The notes under the pieces were generated by a model, which was given only the letters and a program-made list of their open reading frames with translations, ran no database searches and was not told the DNA's origin. Made by a program: the position numbers and the translations under genes. From Holophagales bacterium (GTDB taxonomy: Bacteria > Acidobacteriota > Thermoanaerobaculia > UBA5066): a stretch of 64,000 nucleotides of DNA. The stretch's first letter is position 1; each line of letters begins with the position of its first letter. The DNA is taken from contig JADKBZ010000005.1 in NCBI GenBank assembly GCA_016714815.1, positions 1 to 64,000 of the forward strand, in the 5' to 3' direction. This document shows, piece by piece, positions 17,071 to 25,109 of this stretch.

Positions 17071-17616
17071 ATGGAAACCCGATTCGATCCCGCGGTCGTG
17101 GCGGCGGGGCTGGCCGCGTATGGCGTGGCCGTGGTGACGGCGGCGCTGCTCGTCTTCGTCGTCTACCGCGCGAACGCCTTCCTCACCCGGGAGATCGACG
17201 AGGAAGGGCTGCTGCGCAGCGGGCACCGCTCCATCGCCATCTCTCTCGGCGCGACCCTCCTCAGCCAGGCGATCCTGCTGCGCCACGCGGTGCAGCCGGT
17301 GATGGTGATGGTGCGCGAGCTCTTCCTCGACCGCCCGACGGTGCGCGAGGCGCTGGGTACGGCCCTCCGGTGCGCCGGGGTCGTCTCGCTGCTGACTCTC
17401 GTGGCGATCGGGTCGACGGCGCTCGCGGCGTTCCTCTTCACGCGCATGACCCGCGGGCTCGACGAGCACGGCGAGATCCGCCGCGACAACGTGGCGGTCG
17501 CCATCCTCCACGCGTTCGTCCTTCTCGCCATCACCGCCGTCCTGAACGAAGGGATGGAGGACCTCGCGCGCTCCCTCGTCCCGTTCGGCTCGCGCGGCGT
17601 CCTGACGCTGCCTTGA
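17071..17616 (+). CDS. DUF350 family inner-membrane protein
   Basis: This is a 181-residue protein with four predicted membrane helices (AYGVAVVTAALLVFVVYRA; RSIAISLGATLLSQAILL; GVVSLLTLVAIGSTALAAFL; VAILHAFVLLAITAVL). The pattern ANAFLTREIDEEGLLRSGHR and RDNVAVAILHA is characteristic of DUF350 proteins, which often sit with membrane-stress or polyamine-amidation genes. The stop overlaps the TTG start of the next gene. Confidence 0.8.
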   Translation: METRFDPAVVAAGLAAYGVAVVTAALLVFVVYRANAFLTREIDEEGLLRSGHRSIAISLGATLLSQAILLRHAVQPVMVMVRELFLDRPTVREALGTALRCAGVVSLLTLVAIGSTALAAFLFTRMTRGLDEHGEIRRDNVAVAILHAFVLLAITAVLNEGMEDLARSLVPFGSRGVLTLP

Positions 17617-18716
17617 GCTCCGGCCCCTCGAGACCGGGCGGCGGATGCGGATGCCTGGCCGGCCTCGGGTTTCTCGTGCTGGCCTGGGCGGGAACGGGGC
17701 TCTTCTCGCTTCGCGACGGGCCGGGCGGGAGGAGCGCGACGGAGGCGCCGCCGACGCCCGCGCCAGAGCCCGCCCCCGGGACGCTGCCGGAGGCGTGGAA
17801 ACCCGGCGTCGGCGCGCTGCGCGAGTTCTCCCGCGACGAGACGCCGCGGCGCTACCGCCTGACCTTCGGGTTCGTCGACCACCACGGCCGCACGCACCAC
17901 GTCTCCTGCCTCGTCGACAGGGCCGCGCACGCCGCCGAGCGCACCCGCTTCGGCTACGCCCAGGAGGAGGTGAACGCCGAGCTGAACCTCGAGCTCGCCC
18001 GCGTCGTCGACTCCGAGGTAAAGGCGCGCGGCCTCGGCCGGTACTTCCGGATCGAGTTCCACGACGGCGGCGCGTACCGCTGGTCGTGGAGCATTCCCGC
18101 GGAGGCAACGCCGGGCGCGAGGGAGAAGGCGCTCGTCTCCCTCGAGGAGCTGAAGAGGTGGATCGACCGGGAGCTGCCGGGCGCGAGCGACCGGATCCAG
18201 GCGGAGATCTACCGGCGGCGCGGGATTCTCCTCCGGGGCGACACCCTCTCGGTCGACTACGAATCGCTGATCCTGAGCGGGACCGACCCTCTCTCCGACT
18301 GTCTCCAGGTGCTCCGGGCCTCGGGCCGCGGGTCGAGCGAGCGGCAGCTCCTGGGACTTCTCGTCGCCTTCTTCCAGGAGCTGAAGTACGAGGTCCCGCC
18401 GGACGAGGAGGAGGGCCGGAAGACGCTCGGGCTGAGGGTCCCAACGGACGTCCTCGTCACCGGCCGCGGCGACTGCGATTCCAAGTCCGTCGCCTTCGCC
18501 GCGATGTGGCGGCGCTTTCCCTCGCGCGTCGTCTTCATCGGCGTCCCGGGCCACGCCCTCGTGGGCGTCGAGGCGCGGGCGCTGCCGGACGAGCGGACCG
18601 TGCGCGTGGGGAACCGGACGTTCGTCCTCTGCGAGGTCGCCGGGCCCGGCAAGCTCGCCCCGGGGACGAGCGACGTGAAAGGGAGCTTCGAGTACCTCCT
18701 GATCGACCCGGCCTGA
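17613..18716 (+). CDS. transglutaminase-like cysteine protease-fold protein
   Basis: The 367-residue protein starts at a TTG (17613) that overlaps the stop of the DUF350 gene (TTGA). A short N-terminal membrane segment (CLAGLGFLVLAWAGTGLF) and a Pro-rich linker precede a periplasmic domain. Near residues 285-320 are TGRGDCDSKSVAFAAMWRR and FIGVPGHALVGVEARA, giving the Cys and His of a transglutaminase-like core. The usual third Asp was not identified with certainty. The catalytic role (cross-linking or proteolysis) cannot be told from sequence. Coupling to DUF350 suggests an envelope function. Confidence 0.72.
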   Translation: MSSGPSRPGGGCGCLAGLGFLVLAWAGTGLFSLRDGPGGRSATEAPPTPAPEPAPGTLPEAWKPGVGALREFSRDETPRRYRLTFGFVDHHGRTHHVSCLVDRAAHAAERTRFGYAQEEVNAELNLELARVVDSEVKARGLGRYFRIEFHDGGAYRWSWSIPAEATPGAREKALVSLEELKRWIDRELPGASDRIQAEIYRRRGILLRGDTLSVDYESLILSGTDPLSDCLQVLRASGRGSSERQLLGLLVAFFQELKYEVPPDEEEGRKTLGLRVPTDVLVTGRGDCDSKSVAFAAMWRRFPSRVVFIGVPGHALVGVEARALPDERTVRVGNRTFVLCEVAGPGKLAPGTSDVKGSFEYLLIDPA

Positions 18717-18813
18717 GGGGTGGCCGTCCGCCGGGTTCTGCTACCATCCCGCCGCGCGCGGCGCGGCCGCGTGGTTCTTTGAGCAACTGGCAGCCCTGCG
18801 TTTCGGGTTGCCG

Positions 18814-18915
18814 GCATGAAGAGTGGCGGAGAGAGCACCGGCTCGACGACCCGCCCGCCAGACCGTAGTCCCTGCGGTGGCAAAGCCGGCCCGGTCTTCC
18901 GACCGGGAGCCATGC
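18814..18915 (+). promoter_or_regulatory. S-box (SAM-I type) riboswitch upstream of metK
   Basis: The leader shows the S-box core in order. P1 pairs GCATG (18814-18818) with CATGC (18911-18915). The kink-turn strand AAGAGTGGCGGAGAGA follows, then GGCTCGACGACCCGCC (P2 and pseudoknot partner), a joining CCAGACC, P3 ending GGTGGCAAAGCC, and a perfect 7-bp P4 hairpin (CCCGGTC/GACCGGG, loop TTCC, 18890-18907). SAM-I riboswitches bind S-adenosylmethionine and shut down methionine and SAM genes. The metK start is 43 bp downstream with no obvious terminator between, which suggests translational control. Confidence 0.82.
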
Positions 18916-18957
18916 GCGATCGAAACGTGTACTTCTTCAGGCGAAAGGACGGCGCAA

Positions 18958-20085
18958 ATGAGCACCGAAAGCCTCGACTTCCTGCTGACCTCCGAATCCG
19001 TCACCGAAGGCCACCCCGACAAGGTGTGCGACCTGATCGCCGACGCCGTGCTCGACGCCAACATCGGCCCCGACCCGGGCGCCCGCGTGGCGTGCGAGGT
19101 CCTCTGCAAGGGAGGCCGCGTCGTCCTCGCCGGGGAGATCACCTCGAAGGCCCGGCTGAAGAAGGACCGGTACGAGGAGATCGTCCGCGAGGTGGTCGAG
19201 AGCGTCGGCTACGTCGACCCGTCCGAGCCGTTCCACGCCAGCGGCGTGAAGGTCCTGAACTTCCTCACGCGCCAGTCGAAGGAGATCGGCGGCGCCGTGA
19301 CGAAGGCGACCGACGCGAAGAAGAAGGACCAGGGCGCCGGCGACCAGGGAATCATGTTCGGCTACGCGACCAACGAGACGCCCGAGCTGCTCCCGCTGCC
19401 GATCGTCCTCGCCCACCGCCTCACGCTCGGCCTCGCCGAGGCGCGGCGCGCCGGCGACGTGCCGTGGCTGCGGCCCGACGGCAAGTCGCAGGTGACGATC
19501 GCCTACGAAGCGGGGATTCCCGCCCGCGTCGAGTCGATCCTGATCTCCACTCAGCACGCCCCGAGCGTCGGGCGCGAGGAGATCGCCGCGTGGGTCGAAT
19601 CGACACTTGCGCCGAAGGCGCTCGGGGAGTGGATGCGCCCCGGAATCCGCTTCCACGCGAATCCGTCCGGCTCCTTCGTCCTCGGCGGCCCCTCGGCCGA
19701 CGCGGGCGTGACGGGCCGCAAGATCATCGTCGACAGCTACGGCGGCGCGGCCCGCCACGGCGGCGGCGCCTGGAGCGGCAAGGACCCCTCGAAGGTCGAC
19801 CGGAGCGGCGCCTACTTCTGCCGCTGGGCCGCCCGGCAGGTGGTGAAGCAGGGGATCGCCCGGCGCGCCGAGATCCAGGTCTCGTACGCGATCGGCGAGG
19901 CGAAGCCGATGTCGGTGGCCGTGGAGACCTTCGGCACCGGCGACGCGAAGGCCGCCGTCGCCCTCGTCTCGTCGTTCGACTTCCGCCCCGGCGCGATCAG
20001 CGAGAAGCTGAACCTGCGGCGCCCCATCTACCGCTCGACGACGAACTACGGCCACTTCAAGCCCGGCCTCCCCTGGGAGGAATAG
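18958..20085 (+). CDS. metK: S-adenosylmethionine synthetase
   Basis: This 375-residue cytosolic enzyme makes SAM from methionine and ATP. Family blocks are LLTSESVTEGHPDKVCD (ATP-binding N-terminus), GAGDQGIMFGYA (signature 1), DGKSQVTI, and GGGAWSGKDPSKVDRSGAY (signature 2, with W where most bacteria have F). The ATG at 18958 is chosen because SESVTEGHPDK then lies at the standard distance and AAAGGA precedes it. The length matches MetK (about 380-390). A SAM-responsive leader precedes it; downstream is a large inverted repeat. Confidence 0.97.
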   Translation: MSTESLDFLLTSESVTEGHPDKVCDLIADAVLDANIGPDPGARVACEVLCKGGRVVLAGEITSKARLKKDRYEEIVREVVESVGYVDPSEPFHASGVKVLNFLTRQSKEIGGAVTKATDAKKKDQGAGDQGIMFGYATNETPELLPLPIVLAHRLTLGLAEARRAGDVPWLRPDGKSQVTIAYEAGIPARVESILISTQHAPSVGREEIAAWVESTLAPKALGEWMRPGIRFHANPSGSFVLGGPSADAGVTGRKIIVDSYGGAARHGGGAWSGKDPSKVDRSGAYFCRWAARQVVKQGIARRAEIQVSYAIGEAKPMSVAVETFGTGDAKAAVALVSSFDFRPGAISEKLNLRRPIYRSTTNYGHFKPGLPWEE

Positions 20086-20099
20086 GAACCGGCGAGCCT

Positions 20100-20895
20100 G
20101 GCGGAGGGGGCGGGGACCCGGGGGACCGAGGACCCGAGAGATCTGGGCGACCCGAGAGACCGGGGGACCGGGGGACCGGGGGACGGTTGAGGCCATTTCA
20201 CCGTGCCCCGCAAGTCGCGGACGGGAGGGGTGTCCCACGGCGCCTCCTCCGCTCCTGCGACCCGCATCGGTTCCGCTCCGCGGGCCGCCGGGGCGGTCGC
20301 GAACGCCTCGCTTCGCTCGTTGCACGCGCGCGACCGCCTGATCCGGCGGCCTGCTCGCCGAACCGTGCGGGGCCCCGCAGGTGCTCGGAAGGCGCTCGCG
20401 GGACACCCCTCCCGCCCGCTCGTATCCCCGGCAAAGCCACACGGGGTCAAGCCACACGGGGTCAGGTCTTGATTTTCTATTTTAGGAGCCGATGACGAGG
20501 GGTCACGGGAGGACCTTGGCCTTCGCAGAGTGTAGAGCGTAGACCAGACCCCTCCTTTGGAACCCCTCCTTTGGGGGACCCTGCGGGAGTGGAAGCTCGC
20601 CGGCCGCGGGCGGGGCGGGGCGTCTCGCGAGCCGCCCCCGAGCACCGCCGGGGACCCGCTCGAGTTCGCGAGGACCGGGCGGGGATCAGGACCGCGCGCG
20701 TGTCTGACGAGCGAAGCGAGGAGTTCGCGCGGGCCCCCCGCCCGGCCGCAGCGAGCTCGGAAGCGGGTCGGCGGCGCGGAACAGGCGGCCGCGGGACGCC
20801 CCGCACCGCACGCGGCCCCCCGAGGAATTAACCAGATGGTGAAGCTCGGTCTCTCGGTCTCCCGGTCTCTCGTCTCCCGGTCTCCCGGGCGCTAC
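20100..20895. repeat. ~800-bp imperfect inverted repeat between convergent genes
   Basis: The whole interval between metK (+) and the thioesterase gene (-) is built as a large imperfect palindrome. The outer arms are GGGGGACCG-type short repeats (20110-20185) mirrored by CGGTCTCCCGGTCTC (20848-20888). The inner arms share about 50 bp: 20285-20345, reverse-complemented, reads GGATCAGG...CGCGCGCGTG...ACGAGCGAAGCGAGG, matching 20682-20735. The centre is the 95-bp element at 20458-20552. No convincing coding sequence is seen; the short frames are shadows. It may be a fold-back or MITE-like insertion, or a nested REP cluster. Confidence 0.75.
20458..20552. mobile_element. REPIN/MITE-like element, 95 bp, 12-bp inverted ends
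   Basis: The left end GGGGTCAGGTCT and right end AGACCAGACCCC are inverted repeats with one mismatch. Inside the left end comes TGATTTTCTA, and inside the right end AGAGTGTAGAGCGT. The reverse complement matches both ends of the element at 49879-49939, with a longer interior here. No transposase is encoded in the window. Such elements are moved in trans by IS200-like (RAYT) enzymes. Confidence 0.7.
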
Positions 20896-21293
20896 CCCTT
20901 CTTCGCGGGGTCGAGGAAGAGGTTGACGGCGGTGGCGCGGGAGACGATCTCTCCCCCGCTTTCGCGGGTGAGGGTCGCTTCGACGTAGGCCTGGCTCCGG
21001 CCGTGCTTCACGACGACGGCTTCGCAGAGGAGCGGCTCGCCGGGGCGGGCCGCTCTGAGGTACGAGACGTTCAGGCTGACGGTGGTGAACCCGCGACCTT
21101 CCGAGATGGAGAAGATCGCGGGGCCCATCGTGTCGTCGAAGAACGCGGCGAGGATCCCGCCCTGGACCGCGCCGAGCGGGTTCGTCATCTCTTCCGTCGG
21201 ACGGAAGCGGCAACGGACCCGGCCCGAACCCTGCTCGAGCAGCTCGGCGTTGAGGTACTCGTAGGTCGGCGGCGGGATCCTCGGCGCCGTCAT
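20892..21293 (-). CDS. PaaI-like hotdog-fold thioesterase
   Basis: This 133-residue hotdog protein carries the PaaI/YbgC-type signature NPLGAVQGGILAAFFDD (the HGG-type loop is QGG, followed by an acidic position). FTTVSLNVSYLRAARPGE and KHGRSQAYVEATL follow. Members hydrolyse acyl-CoA thioesters; the substrate is not predictable. Its ATG lies 1 bp beyond the stop of the upstream M2 peptidase gene, implying co-translation. Confidence 0.88.
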   Translation of the reverse strand: MTAPRIPPPTYEYLNAELLEQGSGRVRCRFRPTEEMTNPLGAVQGGILAAFFDDTMGPAIFSISEGRGFTTVSLNVSYLRAARPGEPLLCEAVVVKHGRSQAYVEATLTRESGGEIVSRATAVNLFLDPAKKG

Positions 21294-21294
21294 C

Positions 21295-23090
21295 TCACCA
21301 GCCCTTCGGGACGCCCTTCGTCTGCTCGTCGAGCCACTTCTGGAGCGGCGCGAAGTAGTCGAGGATCGCGGTGGCGTCCATCTGGCGCTGGCCGGTCACG
21401 GCCTCGAGGGCGTCGGGCCACGGCCTGCTCTGCCCCATCTCGAGCATCTTGATCAGCCGCGCCCCGGCTTCCTTGTTCCCGTAGATCGAGCAGGTGTGGA
21501 TCGGCGTGGCGCAGCCGGCCGTCTTCGCGAGGGCGCGGTGCATCTGGAACTGCAGGACGTCCGCGAGGAAGTAGCGCGAGTAGGGAGTGCCCGAGGCGAC
21601 GTGGTACTTGGCGCCCGGGTCGAAGTCGCCTTCGGTGCGCGCCATCGGCGGCACGACCCCCTGGTACTTCCGCTTCAGGTCCCACCACGCCTGGTTCCAG
21701 CGCGCCTCGGGGACCTCGCCCGAGAAGGCCTGCCAGCGCCACTTGTCGATGAGGAGGCCGAACGGCAGGAAGGCGATCTTGTCGAGGGCGAGGTTGAGGA
21801 GGTAGCCGATCTCCTTGCCCGGCGGAGGCGTCTTCGGGAGGAGGTCGATCTTCACGAGGTACTCGGGGGTGAGCGAGAGGGCGACGGTGTCGCCGATCGC
21901 CTCGTGGAAGCCGTCGTTGGCGCTGTCGCGGAAGAGGAACGGCTGGCGGTTGTAGGCGCGCTGGTAGACGTTGTGCCCGAGCTCGTGGTGGACGGTGGCG
22001 AAGTCCTCCGCGTTGATCTCGATGCACATCTTCAGCCGCAGGTCGTCGACCCAGTCGATGCACCAGGCGCTCGCGTGGCAGACGACTTCGCGGTCGCGCG
22101 GGCGGGTGAAGAGGGAGCGCTCCCAGAACGACTTCGGGAGAGGCCCGAAGCCGAGCGAGGTGAAGAAGCCCTCGCCCGTGCGGACCATCTGCCGCGCGTC
22201 GGTCTTCTTCTCGACGAGGATCTTCGTCAGGTCGTAGCCCGGATCGGCGTCCTTCGGGGCGAGGAGCGGGTAGAGGGCGCTCCACTGCTGGGCCCACATG
22301 TTCCCGAGGAGGTGCGCCGGGATCGGCCCCTTCTCCGGGACGACGTCCTTGCCGTAGGTCTCGACGAGCTTCATCCGGACGTAGGCGTGGAGCGAGGTGT
22401 AGAGGGGCCTCACCTGCTCCCAGAGGCGGTCGAGCTCCTTCGCGTAGGCGTCGGGCGGCATGTCGTACTTCGACCGCCACATGGCGCCCATGTCGGCGAA
22501 GCCGAGCTCCTTCGCCCCGGCGTTGCCGAGCTCGACGTAGCGGACGTAGTCCTTGCGCAGCGGGCGCCGACGGTGTGCCAGCCGGCCCAGAGCGCGGCGA
22601 GCTCCTTCGGGTCGCGGCTCGTCGCGAGCCTCCGCGAGATCTCCTCGACGTCGAGCGGCTCCCCGCCGGGAGGCGTCCACTTGCCCCGGCCGTAGGCCCC
22701 CTCCATGCCGGCGGCGATCCGGGCGAGCTCCTCGCTCTTCTTCGGGTCGGCGGGGGCGGCGAGCGTGAGCGAGAGCTTCAGGAGCGCGAGCTTGCGGGCG
22801 ACGTCGCCGTCGAGGGCGAGGCCGCCGAAGCGGGTCGCCTCCTTGGCGAGGGCGGCGGCCAGCTCCATCCGGCGCTGGTTCGCGTCGGCGGCGATGAGCT
22901 CGGTGTCTTCGGTGATGAAGTTCGCGGCGACCCAGTTCGCCCGCTCGGCGGCGATCGAGGCCGCCTGGAGCTTCTCTTCGGCCTTCTCGACGAAGGCCTT
23001 CGCGTCGGCGGCGGTCGGGGCCTGGGCGAGCGTCGTCATCGGGACGAGCGCGAGGCCCAGGGCAAGGAAGAGGAGGCGGACTTTCTGCAT
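21295..23090 (-). CDS. M2 family (ACE-like) peptidyl-dipeptidase, one frameshift
   Basis: The secreted zinc dipeptidyl carboxypeptidase (signal peptide LFLALGLALVPMTTLAQA, ATG at 23090) has the gluzincin motif HHELGHNVYQ and the third ligand in FHEAIGDTVALS. M2-specific text includes MEGAYGRGKW and PPDAYAKELDRLWEQVRPLY. Length is 598 residues when repaired, normal for one ACE domain. The frame breaks at about 22562: WAGWHTVGA must continue as PLRKDYVRYVELGN in the next frame, which needs one extra C in the coding strand. A consensus error is more likely than a mutation, because both halves are well conserved. Confidence 0.88.
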
Positions 23091-23176
23091 GAAGCGTTCA
23101 CTCCGACCGGGGATCATCCCACGCGCCCGTCCTCCTGCTAACGTGAACGGAACGTGTCCCGCGGGGAGGTTTCCCG

Positions 23177-25099
23177 ATGCGCCTTCGTCCCTTCGTCCCG
23201 GCCACGCTCTTCGCCCTGTTCGGCGCCCTCGCGCCGGCCGCCCGGGCCGCGGAGCCGGCCCCTCTCGCCACCTTCATCCGGGAGGCGTACACGAAGTACG
23301 AGCACCTCGTCCCGATGCGGGACGGGACGCGCCTCTTCACGGCGGTCTACGTGCCGAAGGACGCCGGGCCGGCGAAGCGCTACCCGATCCTGATGATGCG
23401 GACGCCCTACGGCATCGGGCCCTACGGCGCCGGCTCGTACCCCGATTCCCTCGGCCCGTCCGAGGCCGCGGCGCGCGAGAAGTTCGTCTTCGCGCTCCAG
23501 GACGTGAGGGGCCGCAACCTTTCCGAGGGGACGTTCGTCGACGTCCGCCCCTTCGCCCCGAAGAAGGGTCCGAAGGAGTTCGACGAGTCGAGCGACGCGT
23601 TCGACACGATTGACTGGCTGCTGAAGAACGTCGCGCACCAGAACGGGAAGGTGGGGATGTGGGGGATCTCCTATCCCGGCTTCTACGCCGCGATGGCCGC
23701 CGTCGACGCGCACCCGGCCCTCGTCGCCGTCTCGCCGCAGGCTCCCATCGCCGACTGGTTCGAGGGGGACGACTTCCACCACAACGGGGCGTTCTTCCTG
23801 GCGGCCGCGTTCAACTTCTACTCCTCGTTCGGCAAGCCCCGGCCCGAGCCGACGTCGAAGAGGCCCCCGCGGTTCGACCACGGGACGGTCGACGGCTACC
23901 AGTTCTTTCTCGACGCGGGCCCCGTGAGGAACCTCGGGGCCCACATGAAGGACGTCCGGTTCTGGGACGACCTGATGGCGCACGGGACGTACGACGCGTT
24001 CTGGAAGGCGCGGAACACGCGGCCCCACCTGAAGGGGATCCAGCCGGCGGTCCTCACGGTCGGCGGCTGGTACGACGCCGAGGACCTCTTCGGCTCCCTC
24101 GGGACCTACGGCGCGATCGAGCGCCAGAGCCCCGGCGCGAGTAACCGCCTCGTCATGGGGCCGTGGTGGCACGGCGGCTGGGCCCGGAGCGAAGGGGATT
24201 CGCACGGGCGCGTGACGTTCGGGCAGAAGACCTCGAGGTATTACTGCGACGAGATCGAGCTCCCCTTCTTCCGGCACCACCTCAAGGGGGCGCCCGACCC
24301 GAAGCTCGCCGAGGCGACCGTCTTCGAGACCGGGCGCAACCGCTGGCGCTCTTTCGACGCGTGGCCGCCGAAGGGGACGACGCCGGTGGCGTACGCGCTC
24401 GGAGCCCGGGGACGGCTCTCGACCGACGCCCCCGTCGGCGAGAGTGCGGCCGTCGCGGAGTGGGTGAGCGACCCGGCGAAGCCGGTGCCGTATCTGGAGT
24501 CGATCGACCTCGGGATGAACGCGGACTACATGACCGCCGACCAGCGCTTCGCCGCGCGACGGCCCGACGTCGCCGTCTGGCAGACGCCGCCGCTGGAGGG
24601 AGACGTGACCGTCGCCGGTCCGATCGCCGTCCACCTCTCGGTCTCGACGACGGGGACGGACGCCGACTGGATCGTGAAGCTGATCGACGTCTGGCCCGGC
24701 GACGTCCCGGTGGAGGCCTGGGAGTGGACGCCCCGCAACGCGTGGGACGAGAAGCCGACGCACTCGAAGCTCGCGGGCAACCAGCAGCTCGTGAGGGGAG
24801 AGCCGTTCCGGGGCCGGTTCCGCGGGGGCTTCGACGCGCCCGAGCCGTTCACGTCGGGGAAGGTGGAGACAGTGGCCTTCTCGATGCCCGACGTCCTCCA
24901 CACGTTCCGGCGCGGGCACCGGATCATGGTCCAGGTGCAGGGCAGCTGGTTTCCGCTCGTCGACCGGAACCCGCAGACGTTCGTGAACATCCGCGAGGCG
25001 ACGGAGAGCGACTTCCGCCCGGCGACGCAGCGCGTCCACCAGGGAGCCGGCACCCCTTCGCGCGTGGTGCTTCCGGTCCTGCCGGACGAAAGGCCGTAG
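23177..25099 (+). CDS. CocE/NonD family hydrolase (X-Pro dipeptidyl-peptidase S15-like)
   Basis: The 640-residue secreted serine hydrolase (signal peptide ATLFALFGALAPAARA) has MRDGTRLFTAVYVPKDA at the start of the alpha/beta domain, the nucleophile elbow MWGISYPGFYAA (Ser ~165), and a C-terminal jelly-roll domain beginning near EGDVTVAGPIAVHLSVSTTG. The acid is probably in VGGWYDAEDLFG and the His in PWWHGGWARS. The family cleaves Xaa-Pro peptides, acyl esters or glutaryl amides; sequence alone does not decide. Confidence 0.9.
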   Translation: MRLRPFVPATLFALFGALAPAARAAEPAPLATFIREAYTKYEHLVPMRDGTRLFTAVYVPKDAGPAKRYPILMMRTPYGIGPYGAGSYPDSLGPSEAAAREKFVFALQDVRGRNLSEGTFVDVRPFAPKKGPKEFDESSDAFDTIDWLLKNVAHQNGKVGMWGISYPGFYAAMAAVDAHPALVAVSPQAPIADWFEGDDFHHNGAFFLAAAFNFYSSFGKPRPEPTSKRPPRFDHGTVDGYQFFLDAGPVRNLGAHMKDVRFWDDLMAHGTYDAFWKARNTRPHLKGIQPAVLTVGGWYDAEDLFGSLGTYGAIERQSPGASNRLVMGPWWHGGWARSEGDSHGRVTFGQKTSRYYCDEIELPFFRHHLKGAPDPKLAEATVFETGRNRWRSFDAWPPKGTTPVAYALGARGRLSTDAPVGESAAVAEWVSDPAKPVPYLESIDLGMNADYMTADQRFAARRPDVAVWQTPPLEGDVTVAGPIAVHLSVSTTGTDADWIVKLIDVWPGDVPVEAWEWTPRNAWDEKPTHSKLAGNQQLVRGEPFRGRFRGGFDAPEPFTSGKVETVAFSMPDVLHTFRRGHRIMVQVQGSWFPLVDRNPQTFVNIREATESDFRPATQRVHQGAGTPSRVVLPVLPDERP

Positions 25100-25109
25100 G
25101 GCGCACGGC

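Noticed and set aside
20198..20806. Short frames inside the inverted repeat as genes
   Set aside because: Both strands give similar Arg-rich peptides because the DNA is an inverted repeat; no start context or homology supports translation.
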